The notes under the pieces are model-generated. The model saw nothing but the letters and a program-made list of their open reading frames with translations, was not told the origin of the DNA and searched no databases. Positions 18,757 through 27,056 of a DNA stretch of 64,000 nt are shown piece by piece. Numbering within the stretch: position 1 is the first letter of the stretch; every line of letters starts with the position of its first letter. The DNA comes from an uncultured Clostridia bacterium. GTDB lineage: Bacteria; Bacillota; Clostridia; Oscillospirales; Acutalibacteraceae. The position numbers were made by a program, and so were the translations under genes. The stretch is taken from the NCBI GenBank assembly GCA_904399395.1, contig CAJFPJ010000069.1, forward strand, positions 1 through 64,000. The letters are read 5' to 3'.

Positions 18757-18792
18757 CTGGAAAGCGATTCCTCCTGCAGGATCGTTTTCCAG
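18757..18792 (+). other. Intercistronic hairpin between araB and araA
   Basis: CTGGAAAGCGAT pairs imperfectly with ATCGTTTTCCAG around CCTCCTGCAGG. There is no T-run, so it looks like an mRNA processing or stability stem rather than a terminator. A half-site ATTTGTAC at 18879-18886, close to the AraR core, lies just ahead of araA and may mark a second promoter. Confidence 0.45.
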
Positions 18793-18904
18793 TTGATGCG
18801 GCGTTTTACATATCGCACATATAAAATCTGTGTCATATGCCAAAATAAAAGGATACTCCGGCGTGAGCCGGTCTGACCATTTGTACACGAAAGGAGTTTT
18901 CCCA

Positions 18905-20389
18905 ATGAACAATTCTCTGAAAAAATACGAGTTTTGGTTCGTGGTCGGAAGCCAGGATCTGTATGGTCCCGAAGTGCTGAAGACGGTAGACGAGCATTCC
19001 AAGATCATGGTAGAGGGCTTCAATAAGGATCCCCTTATCCCTGGCACCGTGGTATTCAAGCCCGTAGTTCGCAATTCCAATGAGATCTATGCTACCTTGA
19101 CCGCCGCCAATGCGGATCCCGCCTGCGCCGGCGTCATCACCTGGATGCATACCTTCTCCCCCTCTAAAATGTGGATCCGCGGCTTCAATGCTCTGCAGAA
19201 ACCCCTTCTTCACATCAACACCCAGTTCAACCGGGATATTCCCTGGGATTCCATCGATATGGATTTCATGAACCTGAACCAGTCCGCTCATGGCGACCGG
19301 GAGCACGGCTTTATCACCGCCCGCATGCGCCTGCAGCATAAGGTCATTTCCGGCTACTGGGAGAGCGAGAATCTCCGTGCCCGGATGGGCAAGTGGATGC
19401 GCGCTGCAGTGGGCGCCTACGAAAGCCAGCGGCTTCGTGTATTGCGCATCAGCGATAACATGCGCGACGTTGCCGTTACCGAAGGCGACAAGGTGGAAGC
19501 ACACATCAAATTCGGTTGGCAGGTTGACCACTATGGCGTAGAGGATATCATCCGCATGGTGGACGCCGTAACAGAGGAAGAAATCGACGCTAAGATGGCT
19601 GAATACGCCCAGGTCTATGAGATGGCCACCGACAATATCGAGGCTGTCCGGTATCAGGCCCGTGAGGAAGTAGCTCTGGAGAAATTCATGGAAGCGGAAG
19701 GCTTCGGCGCTTTCCACACCAATTTCCAGGATCTGCAGCAGCTCCGTCAGTTGCCCGGCCTTGCAGCTCAGAACCTGATGCGCAAGGGTTACGGCTTTGC
19801 CGGTGAAGGCGACTGGAAAACCGCTGCTCTCTGCCGTATCATGAAGCTCATGACCCAGGACTGCGACAAGGGCACCGGCTTCATGGAGGATTACACCTAT
19901 AACTTCGACCCCGAAAACGGCATGAATATGGGCGCCCATATGCTGGAGGTCTGCCCCAGCCTGGCCGCCGAAACCCCGAAGATCAAGGTCGTGCCCCTGG
20001 GCATCGGCGACCGTGAGGATCCCGCCCGCGTAACCTTCAAAGCACAGCACGGCCCTGCCGTTCTGGCGACCATTATCGATATGGGCGACCGGTTCCGCAT
20101 GATCGTCAACGACGTTATCGGCCAGGAGCAGGAGCACGATATGCCCAACCTGCCTGTAGCGGGCGTTCTGTGGAAGCCCCTGCCGAGCCTGGAGACCTCT
20201 GCTGAAGCGTGGATCTATGCCGGCGGCGCTCACCACTCCGTCATCAGCTTTGCTATCGATGAGGAAGTGCTCCGGGATTTCGCAGAGATCATGGATATCG
20301 AATATATCCATATCGGCGCGGAAACCAATATCAACGAACTGCGTAAGGAGCTTACTTGGAACGATCTTGTCTGGAAGCTCAAGAAATAA
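18905..20389 (+). CDS. araA: L-arabinose isomerase
   Basis: 494 residues. Converts L-arabinose to L-ribulose in the cytosol with a divalent metal. Diagnostic segments are FWFVVGSQDLYGPEVL at the N-terminus, TWMHTFSPSKMWI, GHGDREHGFI-like QSAHGDREHGF, YGFAGEGDWKTAALCR, the Glu and His metal ligands (E in GAEGF-type AEGFGAFHTNF and FMEDYTYNF), and GGAHHSVIS near the C-terminus. Length is as expected. The ATG at 18905 comes after GAAAGGAG, and in-frame upstream codons contain no family sequence. It follows araB by 170 bases and is closed by a terminator at 20404. Confidence 0.97.
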   Translation: MNNSLKKYEFWFVVGSQDLYGPEVLKTVDEHSKIMVEGFNKDPLIPGTVVFKPVVRNSNEIYATLTAANADPACAGVITWMHTFSPSKMWIRGFNALQKPLLHINTQFNRDIPWDSIDMDFMNLNQSAHGDREHGFITARMRLQHKVISGYWESENLRARMGKWMRAAVGAYESQRLRVLRISDNMRDVAVTEGDKVEAHIKFGWQVDHYGVEDIIRMVDAVTEEEIDAKMAEYAQVYEMATDNIEAVRYQAREEVALEKFMEAEGFGAFHTNFQDLQQLRQLPGLAAQNLMRKGYGFAGEGDWKTAALCRIMKLMTQDCDKGTGFMEDYTYNFDPENGMNMGAHMLEVCPSLAAETPKIKVVPLGIGDREDPARVTFKAQHGPAVLATIIDMGDRFRMIVNDVIGQEQEHDMPNLPVAGVLWKPLPSLETSAEAWIYAGGAHHSVISFAIDEEVLRDFAEIMDIEYIHIGAETNINELRKELTWNDLVWKLKK

Positions 20390-20403
20390 AAATCTATCCA
20401 TAC

Positions 20404-20433
20404 GGAAAGCCCCTCTCTGAAAGGGGCTTTTCC
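20404..20433 (+). terminator. Terminator after araA
   Basis: GAAAGCCCCT pairs with AGGGGCTTTTC over a CTCTGA loop, followed by T and C residues. araD, 80 bases on, may be reached by read-through. Confidence 0.7.
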
Positions 20434-20513
20434 CCTGTGGAGATGGAGCAGGGGAAGCGCATCGTTCCCCTTTTGCCCTGCTTCCTCATACTGCTGGAAA
20501 AGGAGAGAGAACC

Positions 20514-21215
20514 ATGCTTGAAGAACTGAAGAAAAAGGTATGCGAAGCCAATAAGATGCTTCCCGCCCACGGCCTGGTGGTATTCACCTGGGGCAATGTT
20601 TCCGGTATCGATCGGGAATCCGGCCTCTTTGTCATCAAGCCCTCCGGCGTGGAATATGATAAGCTGACCCCCGACGATATGGTTGTTATGAACCTGAAGG
20701 GCGAAAAGGTAGAGGGGGATCTGAATCCTTCTTCTGATACCCCCACCCACTGCGTGCTCTATAATGCTTTCCCCAACATCGGCGGCGTGGTGCACACCCA
20801 CTCCCGCTGGGCTACCGTATGGAGCCAGATCGGCCGCGGCATTCCTGCTTATGGCACCACCCACGGCGACTACTTCTACGGGGAGATTCCCTGCACCAGG
20901 AATATGACTCCCGAAGAAATTGCGGGCGAATATGAAAAAGAAACCGGCAACGTGATTGTGGAGACCTTTGAGGGCAAAAATCCCGATCATATTCCCGCTG
21001 TACTGGTAAAATCCCACGCTCCCTTCACTTGGGGCAAGGATTGCTTCGACGCTGTTCACAACAGCGTTGTTCTGGAAGAACTGGCCATGATGGCCTGGCA
21101 TACGGAAGCTCTGCAGTCCGGCCAGATTGCCACCATGCAGCAGGAACTTCTGGATAAGCACTTCCTTCGCAAGCATGGAGCCAACGCCTATTACGGCCAG
21201 GCGAAGAAACTGTAA
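20514..21215 (+). CDS. araD: L-ribulose-5-phosphate 4-epimerase
   Basis: 233 residues. Converts L-ribulose 5-phosphate to D-xylulose 5-phosphate, feeding the pentose phosphate or phosphoketolase route. Class II aldolase fold with TWGNVSGID (phosphate site), [10 protein letters not shown], the zinc pair HTHSRWA, and a third His in [10 protein letters not shown]116-type catalytic Asp is in [12 protein letters not shown]. Length matches AraD. The ATG follows GGAGAGAG. Last gene of the arabinose set and followed by a strong terminator at 21290. Confidence 0.96.
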   Translation: MLEELKKKVCEANKMLPAHGLVVFTWGNVSGIDRESGLFVIKPSGVEYDKLTPDDMVVMNLKGEKVEGDLNPSSDTPTHCVLYNAFPNIGGVVHTHSRWATVWSQIGRGIPAYGTTHGDYFYGEIPCTRNMTPEEIAGEYEKETGNVIVETFEGKNPDHIPAVLVKSHAPFTWGKDCFDAVHNSVVLEELAMMAWHTEALQSGQIATMQQELLDKHFLRKHGANAYYGQAKKL

Positions 21216-21289
21216 GATTTCAAGAATCGGTAACTTCCCGGGCAAGTGCAAGCCCAAACTAAATTTTCTGAACAATAGATAATCTTTGT

Positions 21290-21320
21290 GAGGCCTCCCT
21301 TTCTATGGGAGGCCTCTTTT
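21290..21320 (+). terminator. Terminator after araD
   Basis: GAGGCCTCCC pairs with GGGAGGCCTC over a short loop and is followed by TTTTCTATTTT. Confidence 0.9.
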
Positions 21321-21624
21321 CTATTTTCTGCCTCAGCGGAAACTGCAGCTTTCTTTACGCTGTAAAAAAGGCTGTCGATTCCTGGGTTTTCTTTTCCTGC
21401 AGGCTGTGCTATAATGTCTATGCAATTATGCTTCCTGCAGGATGCCCGGCTATGCGCTCAGTCGGTTTACCATATTGGATTTAGTAAACAACACATTCAA
21501 GACCGCAGTTTTTGCTTCCGCCAGGAAAAGCTGGCGATTTCAGCCGGAAAAATTTGCTTGGCGGCAAAGCACCAGGCTGTTGGTTTTATCCATATTTAGA
21601 CCACCCAAGGGAGGAGAAACGCAG

Positions 21625-22299
21625 ATGTCAACACAGATCACAAAAGAAATTCTTTGCCCGGGCTGCGGCGCCTCTGTTAGCACCGCCATGTGGCCTGGAA
21701 TCAGCGCAGATGAGGATCCCTCTCTTCGGGAACGGGCTTTAAGTGAGACGCTTTTCGACTGGTTCTGCCCGGAGTGCGGCTACTCCGCCCGCTTCTTATA
21801 TCCCTGTCTTTATAGCGACAGAACTCATGGTTTTATGGTGTATCTTCTTCCCGAAGGCTCTCCTCAGGAACCGGTGGAGCTGGGAGATGAATTGGCTTCA
21901 CTGGCGGATGTAAAAAAGAGAATCGTCTCCACCGGCCTCGAACTGCGGGAAAAGATCCTGATTTTTGAAAAAAATCTGGATGACAGGGCGGTTGAACTGG
22001 TAAAATATGCAATAGCGGATGTGCTGCAGGCACAAACCGGCGCCAAAATTCTGGAAGGTTACTTCCGGATGGTGGATCATGAGCAAAACCGTATCGGCTT
22101 TTCGTATCTACTGGAAAATACAGATAGGCTTCTTCACCGCACTACCTCACTGGAGGTATACGATAAATCCCTGGAAGTGGCCCGCTCTTTTGCACCGGCT
22201 GATTCTTCCGGATTTTTCCGTATGGGCAGCGCTGAGGCCGCAAATTGCATGAAGGCCTATACATCGGCTCCCAGAGAATCGGAAAGTGAAAAGGCATAG
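21625..22299 (+). CDS. CpXC-domain zinc-ribbon protein
   Basis: 224 residues. The N-terminus has two Cys pairs, CPGCG (about 11-15) and CPECG (about 49-53), joined by a loop beginning TAMWPGISA; this is the CpXC domain, thought to bind zinc or nucleic acid, of unknown role. The rest is helical with KRIVSTGLELREKILIFEKNLDD. No signal peptide. ATG at 21625 follows GGGAGGAG; 61 in-frame upstream codons are excluded because the family begins at the first Cys pair. Followed after 166 bases by asnB without a terminator, so co-transcription is possible. Confidence 0.82.
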   Translation: MSTQITKEILCPGCGASVSTAMWPGISADEDPSLRERALSETLFDWFCPECGYSARFLYPCLYSDRTHGFMVYLLPEGSPQEPVELGDELASLADVKKRIVSTGLELREKILIFEKNLDDRAVELVKYAIADVLQAQTGAKILEGYFRMVDHEQNRIGFSYLLENTDRLLHRTTSLEVYDKSLEVARSFAPADSSGFFRMGSAEAANCMKAYTSAPRESESEKA

Positions 22300-22465
22300 A
22301 CGCCTCCTCAAAAGGAAAATTTCCTGCAGATGTCAGGAAACGCCCCGAGGCTAACACAAGAAAATTTTAGAAATGGTATAGAGACAGTTTTTTCTGAGGC
22401 CTAGCGCCTATAAAACTTTTAGCAAAAAATGGATAAAAATCTAGAAAAACAAGAGGTTTAAACGT

Positions 22466-24343
22466 ATGTGTGGAATATGTGGATTTACAGGTGAGATCAT
22501 CGACCGGGGAGACAAACAGGAAGTGCTCCGCCGTATGACGGAAATCATCACTCACCGTGGGCCCGACAGCAGCGGCTTCTATACGGATGAAGACATCGCC
22601 ATGGGCTTTCGCCGCTTGAGTATTATCGATATCAGCGAAACGGGCGACCAGCCCATCTATAATGAGGATAAAACCCTCGTGCTTACTTTCAACGGAGAAA
22701 TTTACAACTACCGGGAGCTCCGGAAAACTCTCATAGAAAAGGGTCATGTATTTGCCACCCAAACCGACTCCGAGGTGCTTATCCATGGCTTTGAAGAATG
22801 GAAAGAAGGTCTTTTGAATAAACTGCGGGGCATGTTTGGCTTCGCTATCTGGAACAAGAAGGATAAAAGCCTCTTTATCGCCAGAGATTATTTTGGGATC
22901 AAGCCTGTTCATTATGCTGTGGTAAACGGAAATCTTGTCTATGGCTCTGAAATCAAAAGCATTCTGGAATATCCCGGCTATGAAAAGAAATTCAACCGCA
23001 ACGCTCTGGATCGATATATTTCCTTTGAGTATTCCGTCCCGCCGGAAACATTTTTCGAGGGCGTTTACGCCCTGATGCCCGCCCATTACCTCTGGTTCAA
23101 AGACGGCCGGGTGGAAACCCACCGTTACTGGGAGCCCAAATTTGAACCTGATGAGGCCATGACGGAGGAAGAAGCCATAGAGCAGATCGCTAAGGTCTTT
23201 GAGGACTCTGTCAGTGCCCACAAGATCAGCGACGTGGAGGTGGGCTGCTTCCTTTCCAGCGGGGTGGATTCCAGCTATGTTTCCACCTATTTCAGCGGCC
23301 AGAAAACCTTTACCGTAGGTTTTGACAACGGCGAGCGCTACAACGAAATCGAGTGGGCCAAAAATCTCAGCGAAAAAATCGGTGTAGAACACCATTATAA
23401 GGTTATTACCCCGGATGAGTACTGGGGCAATATCCGCAAGGTGCAGTACCATATGGACCAGCCCTTGGCCGACGCCTCCTGCATCGCTCTATATTTTGTC
23501 TCTAAAATGGCCCGGGATTACGTAAAGGTGGTTCTCTCCGGCGAAGGGGCCGACGAGCTTTTCGGCGGCTACAATATCTATCATGAGCCGGACGATCTGG
23601 CCTCCTATCAGAGGCTGCCTCGCTTTCTGCGAAAGGCCCTGGCGGGCATCGCCAAAGCCCTTCCCTTCCGTTTCCGGGGCAAAAACTTTCTCATCCGCGG
23701 TTCTCAGCCCATTGAGGAAAACTTTTACGGAAACTGCTCCATGTTCACCATGGAAGAAAAGAAAAAGCTTCTGAAAAGGGATATCCCCTGCACCCGTCCC
23801 CAGGAGCTGACAAAGGCGTATTACGACCGGGTTCAGGATTTGGACGATGTGACCAAGATGCAGTATGTGGATATCAATGTCTGGCTGGTGGGCGATATTC
23901 TCCTGAAGGCCGACCGGATGAGCATGGCCAACTCCCTGGAGCTGCGCGTTCCCTTTCTGGATAAAGAGGTATTCAAAGTGGCCTCCCGCCTGCCCAAGCG
24001 TCTGCGGGTGAACTCTGAAAACACTAAATACGCCATGCGGAAAGCTGCTCTGCGCCGTCTTCCCCCGGAGACCGCAAAGAAAAAGAAGCTGGGCTTCCCC
24101 GTTCCCACCCGAGTGTGGCTGCGGGAAGATAAATACTATACTATCGTAAAGGATGCATTTCTGAGCGACATCTCCCGGGAATTTTTCAATACGGACGCTC
24201 TCATGAAACTTCTGGACGACCACAAGGCCGGCAAATGCGACAATAACCGCAAAATCTGGACAATCTTTGTTTTCCTCATCTGGTACGACATTTACTTTAA
24301 GGGAGGCTCCCATGAGCCGGGGGTTATGCCGGAACTGCACTAA
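22466..24343 (+). CDS. asnB: Asparagine synthetase (glutamine-hydrolysing)
   Basis: 625 residues. Makes asparagine from aspartate, ATP and glutamine nitrogen. The mature protein begins MCGICGFTG, so Cys2 is the amidotransferase nucleophile; further class II glutaminase marks are HRGPDSSG, RRLSIIDIS and FNGEIYNY. The synthetase domain has the PP-loop in LSSGVDSSY, then VLSGEGADELFGGY and LKADRMSMANSLELRVPFLD. Length is typical of the AsnB/AsnO group. The ribosome binding site is weak (AAGAGG), but the start is fixed by Cys2. A non-T-tailed stem lies at 24365-24393 just after the stop. Confidence 0.96.
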   Translation: MCGICGFTGEIIDRGDKQEVLRRMTEIITHRGPDSSGFYTDEDIAMGFRRLSIIDISETGDQPIYNEDKTLVLTFNGEIYNYRELRKTLIEKGHVFATQTDSEVLIHGFEEWKEGLLNKLRGMFGFAIWNKKDKSLFIARDYFGIKPVHYAVVNGNLVYGSEIKSILEYPGYEKKFNRNALDRYISFEYSVPPETFFEGVYALMPAHYLWFKDGRVETHRYWEPKFEPDEAMTEEEAIEQIAKVFEDSVSAHKISDVEVGCFLSSGVDSSYVSTYFSGQKTFTVGFDNGERYNEIEWAKNLSEKIGVEHHYKVITPDEYWGNIRKVQYHMDQPLADASCIALYFVSKMARDYVKVVLSGEGADELFGGYNIYHEPDDLASYQRLPRFLRKALAGIAKALPFRFRGKNFLIRGSQPIEENFYGNCSMFTMEEKKKLLKRDIPCTRPQELTKAYYDRVQDLDDVTKMQYVDINVWLVGDILLKADRMSMANSLELRVPFLDKEVFKVASRLPKRLRVNSENTKYAMRKAALRRLPPETAKKKKLGFPVPTRVWLREDKYYTIVKDAFLSDISREFFNTDALMKLLDDHKAGKCDNNRKIWTIFVFLIWYDIYFKGGSHEPGVMPELH

Positions 24344-24440
24344 ATTACAATCGATAAAACGACGGCCGGATAAAAGAAGGCCTTTTATCCGGCTGGAAAT
24401 ATATAATAAAAGTTTCTATTAATCCGATATAATAAAGAAT

Positions 24441-24488
24441 GCCTTATAGATGTATATGTATCGCATCTATAAGGCAAATTCTATTTTT
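24441..24488. terminator. Terminator after asnB
   Basis: GCCTTATAGATG at 24441-24452 pairs perfectly with CATCTATAAGGC at 24463-24474, followed by AAATTCTATTTTTT. It separates asnB from the structured element at 24501. Confidence 0.8.
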
Positions 24489-24500
24489 TGAGTAATTGTC

Positions 24501-25112
24501 TTTCTACGGTCTCACAGCCCTTATTATAAGAATTGATCTCTACTTCTTGTAATCTGCTCCCGAAGGGGCATCCCCTTTCTGGAACTGCCCAGAAAGGGGA
24601 GAAAGAGGCAGCTAAGAGGGGATTTAATTGGCGAATTGTGATAATCATCACAATTCGGCCTGTGCCGGTTTTACTGGCACACCCCCTCATATTGGAATTC
24701 CTCCCTCCTTCTGCTGAGAAATTACTTTACCACGGATACACAAATTGCGGCCTTTGGCGGCTTGGGCTCCGCAGTCGCCCTCGAGATAGGAAGAGGCCGT
24801 GCACTGCGCGGCCTCTTCTCTGTGCAATCCGTGGTCAGTGGACGACTGCGGAGTCCTATCCACTACGTTTCAATTTGAACGCCCATGTTTTAAAATCTAT
24901 CCCTGCTAAGAAGGGGGAACTTCATGGGGGAATTCTTTCCCCCTGAACCGTATCTTTCCCCCATTTCTGGACGGAACCATGTATTTAGGGAAGCGTACCG
25001 CATGGTATGCTTCCCACGTGCCCGAAGGGCACGAAGCCTTTTGCGGCTTGAGTAGATACAAGAGATAGAAATAGATTCTATCATCAAAGATTGAGAGACC
25101 GCAGAAAAAATT
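24501..25112. ncRNA. Large non-coding element with stacked stems and a long closing stem (structured RNA or MITE-like)
   Basis: No credible gene is present in this 612-base stretch. The two ends are inverted repeats: TTTCTACGGTCTC at 24501-24513 pairs with GAGACCGCAGAAA near 25095-25108, and the pairing continues imperfectly for about 38 more bases up to TTCTTGTA / TACAAGA. Inside are many separate stems: 24572-24599 (CCCCTTTCTGG/CCAGAAAGGGG), 24633-24656 (GAATTGTGAT/ATCACAATTC), 24661-24680, 24790-24818 (GAAGAGGCCG/CGGCCTCTTC), 24935-24953, 24988-25015 (GGGAAGC/GCTTCCC) and 25017-25033 (CGTGCCC/GGGCACG). CTCCGCAGTCG at 24767 pairs with CGACTGCGGAG at 24843 across the CCACGGAT/ATCCGTGG stem, giving a pseudoknot. 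Size and density recall ornate bacterial RNAs (OLE, ROOL, GOLLD); the alternative is a miniature transposon. Strand undecided. Confidence 0.5.
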
Positions 25113-25113
25113 T

Positions 25114-26601
25114 CTATCCTCCCGCTTTTTCCACGTGTACAGTTTTAGTGGCTATGGTCTCTACAAAATGCCTGTCATGCTCCACAAGCAGGAGCGTAGG
25201 CTTATAGGTCCCCAAGAGTTCCTCCAGCTGTATACGGGAAAGGATATCTACATAATTCAGAGGTTCATCCCAAATATACAGATGGGCAGATTCACTTAGG
25301 CTGGCAGCCAGAAGCACTTTCTTCTTCTGGCCAGCGCTGTAGGAGGCCATATCCTTCTCAAACTGCACCCGGGAAAAATCCATTTTCCGAAGGATGGCCC
25401 GAAACAGGGGCACATCGATCTTCCGGCTCTCCTCAAACTCTGCGAGGGTTCCTTTCAAAAAGGAGGGATCCTGCGGCACATAGGAGATCTTCAAATTTCC
25501 CACTGTGTGTACTTCCCCCATATACGGAACCCTTTCCACGGCCGCATCCGGTATAAGAAGCTTCAGAAGACTGCTTTTCCCGCAGCCATTGCGGCCTGTA
25601 AGGGCGATACGGTCTCCCCTCTCTATCGTAAAGGAAACCGGTTCCGAAACTGCTTTGCCGTTCCAGCTGGCGGAAGCATTATGAAACTCCGCCAGGCGAA
25701 GAGATGGATGCTCCAGTGGATGTATCTTCAGCGCTTCCTCCAGCTCCAGATTTTTCAGCAGGCCGGATTTTTCTTCAATGGCTTTTTCCTTTCTGGCCTG
25801 TGTAACCATGGAACGCTTCATCATTTTGGCGGCCATGTGCCCCACGTAACCCTTATCCGCCGCGCCGATCTTGCTCTTTTCCACTTTTTCTGACCATGCA
25901 GCTGTCCGGCGGGAAGAAACCTCCAACCGTTTGATCTCTCCCTTCAGCCGCTCGTTCTTGGCAAGCTCCAACCGATCCTGCTGTTCCTTATCCTCCAGCC
26001 AGGCGGAAAAATTTCCCCTGCGGACAACAATATCCGCTTTGTTGATGGAAAGCACGTGATCTATGCAGCCATCCAGAAAAGCCCTGTCGTGAGAAACCAG
26101 AATAAAACCCTTTTTCTTCTGCAGATAGGCAGCCACCGTCTCCCGGCCCTCCAGATCCAAATGATTGGTGGGCTCGTCGATCAAAAGAAAATTCCCCTCC
26201 TTCAGGAAGAGACCTGCCAGCAGGAGCTTTGTCTGCTCCCCGTTGCTCAGGGTGCAAAAGGGCCGGTAAAGGGCTTCCGCATCCACATGGAGAAGGGAGG
26301 CTTCCCGCAGGATTTCCCAATCCTCCGCTGCTGGCGAATGATAATGCACCACTTCCAGAGCCAGCTCTTCCGGGTGATGTACAGGGAACGGGAAGTAATC
26401 AAAGGGCACAGGGGAGAATATAGCTCCTCCGCTATCCAATTCTCCCATAAGAAGCCGGAGAAAGGTAGTCTTTCCCCTGCCGTTCCGGCCAGTAAAACCT
26501 AATTTCCAGTCCGTATCCAAACGGAAGGAAACGTTCTCAAATACGTTATCATATGAGCCTTCATAGGCAAAAGTCAAATTTCGAATTTCAATCATTGCCA
26601 T
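25114..26601 (-). CDS. ABC-F ribosome-protection ATPase, Lsa-like
   Basis: 495 residues, two ATPase domains and no membrane segments. First domain: Walker A GRNGRGKTT, signature LSNGEQTK, Walker B LLIDEPTNHLDL. Second: GRNGCGKSS, YSAGQKKK, and LYIWDEPLNYVD. The inter-domain linker contains RRGNFSAWLEDKEQQDR, then RTAAWSEKVEKSKIG, a pattern I associate with the Lsa/Vga group that displaces lincosamides, streptogramin A and pleuromutilins from the ribosome. The start chosen is the ATG at 26601 (MAMIEIRN) after GGAGGTGTCTGCAGA; the open frame continues to 26715 over the attenuator. A strong promoter lies 370 bases upstream. Actual drug spectrum is inferred. Confidence 0.9.
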   Translation of the reverse strand: MAMIEIRNLTFAYEGSYDNVFENVSFRLDTDWKLGFTGRNGRGKTTFLRLLMGELDSGGAIFSPVPFDYFPFPVHHPEELALEVVHYHSPAAEDWEILREASLLHVDAEALYRPFCTLSNGEQTKLLLAGLFLKEGNFLLIDEPTNHLDLEGRETVAAYLQKKKGFILVSHDRAFLDGCIDHVLSINKADIVVRRGNFSAWLEDKEQQDRLELAKNERLKGEIKRLEVSSRRTAAWSEKVEKSKIGAADKGYVGHMAAKMMKRSMVTQARKEKAIEEKSGLLKNLELEEALKIHPLEHPSLRLAEFHNASASWNGKAVSEPVSFTIERGDRIALTGRNGCGKSSLLKLLIPDAAVERVPYMGEVHTVGNLKISYVPQDPSFLKGTLAEFEESRKIDVPLFRAILRKMDFSRVQFEKDMASYSAGQKKKVLLAASLSESAHLYIWDEPLNYVDILSRIQLEELLGTYKPTLLLVEHDRHFVETIATKTVHVEKAGG

Positions 26602-26610
26602 TCTGCAGAC

Positions 26611-26652
26611 ACCTCCGCTAAACAAAAAAGGATACAGGAAAATCCTGTATCC
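26611..26652 (-). promoter_or_regulatory. Attenuator hairpin directly ahead of the ABC-F ribosome binding site
   Basis: On the minus strand GGATACAGGA at 26652-26643 pairs with TCCTGTATCC at 26639-26630 over a 3-base loop, followed by TTTTTTG: a complete intrinsic terminator. The Shine-Dalgarno GGAGGT (26616-26611) begins eight bases later. Such terminators in the leaders of ABC-F genes are opened when antibiotic stalls a ribosome on a leader peptide. Candidate leader ORFs exist (for example an ATG near 26842 on this strand) but I cannot choose among them. Confidence 0.75.
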
Positions 26653-26972
26653 CTCATAGTCTTGGTATCCGCAAAACTTCGCACAAACCGTCCATTCCAC
26701 ACAGTCAGCGACCATAAACGCATCGGCTCAGGCCAGCACAACGGGCATCCTGGTCTTCCGGGCCGAAGCTATGGAAAAATAAAAAGGAGAGAAGAGAATT
26801 TTCCTGCCGGAGAACAACTGAACCACGGCCGCCTGTGTCCATAGATCGTGTATCCCCGAATACTAATTTTCAGCAGGAAATTCTATACATCTTCTCCATC
26901 CTCTCACTATTTTTCTCAACCCTCAGTCTTCTGCCAAACCCATACAGTAGGCAAAATCAGGGTACCACATTG

Positions 26973-27001
26973 TATATAGCATATCTGCCGGAATTTGTCA
27001 A
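26973..27001 (-). promoter_or_regulatory. Strong sigma-A promoter of the ABC-F gene
   Basis: On the minus strand TTGACA (27001-26996) and TATATA (26978-26973) have exactly 17 bases between. Start of transcription would be near 26966, giving a 365-base leader. Within that leader, an inverted repeat (TTTCCTGCTG near 26880 with CGGCAGGAAA near 26805) may form an alternative structure. Confidence 0.75.
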
Positions 27002-27056
27002 GCAAAAAACACATGCGAAAAACGTGCTCAAATAATCAAGACAAGAAGATTTTTCT

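Noticed and set aside
16977-20401. Very long open frames on the minus strand opposite araB and araA (642 and 522 codons)
   Set aside because: They are antisense shadows of highly biased genes; the translations lack domains and the plus-strand genes are certain.
24363-24394. Hairpin GCCGGATAAAAG/CTTTTATCCGGC as the asnB terminator
   Set aside because: No T-run follows; the stem at 24441-24474 with TTTTTT is the better terminator.
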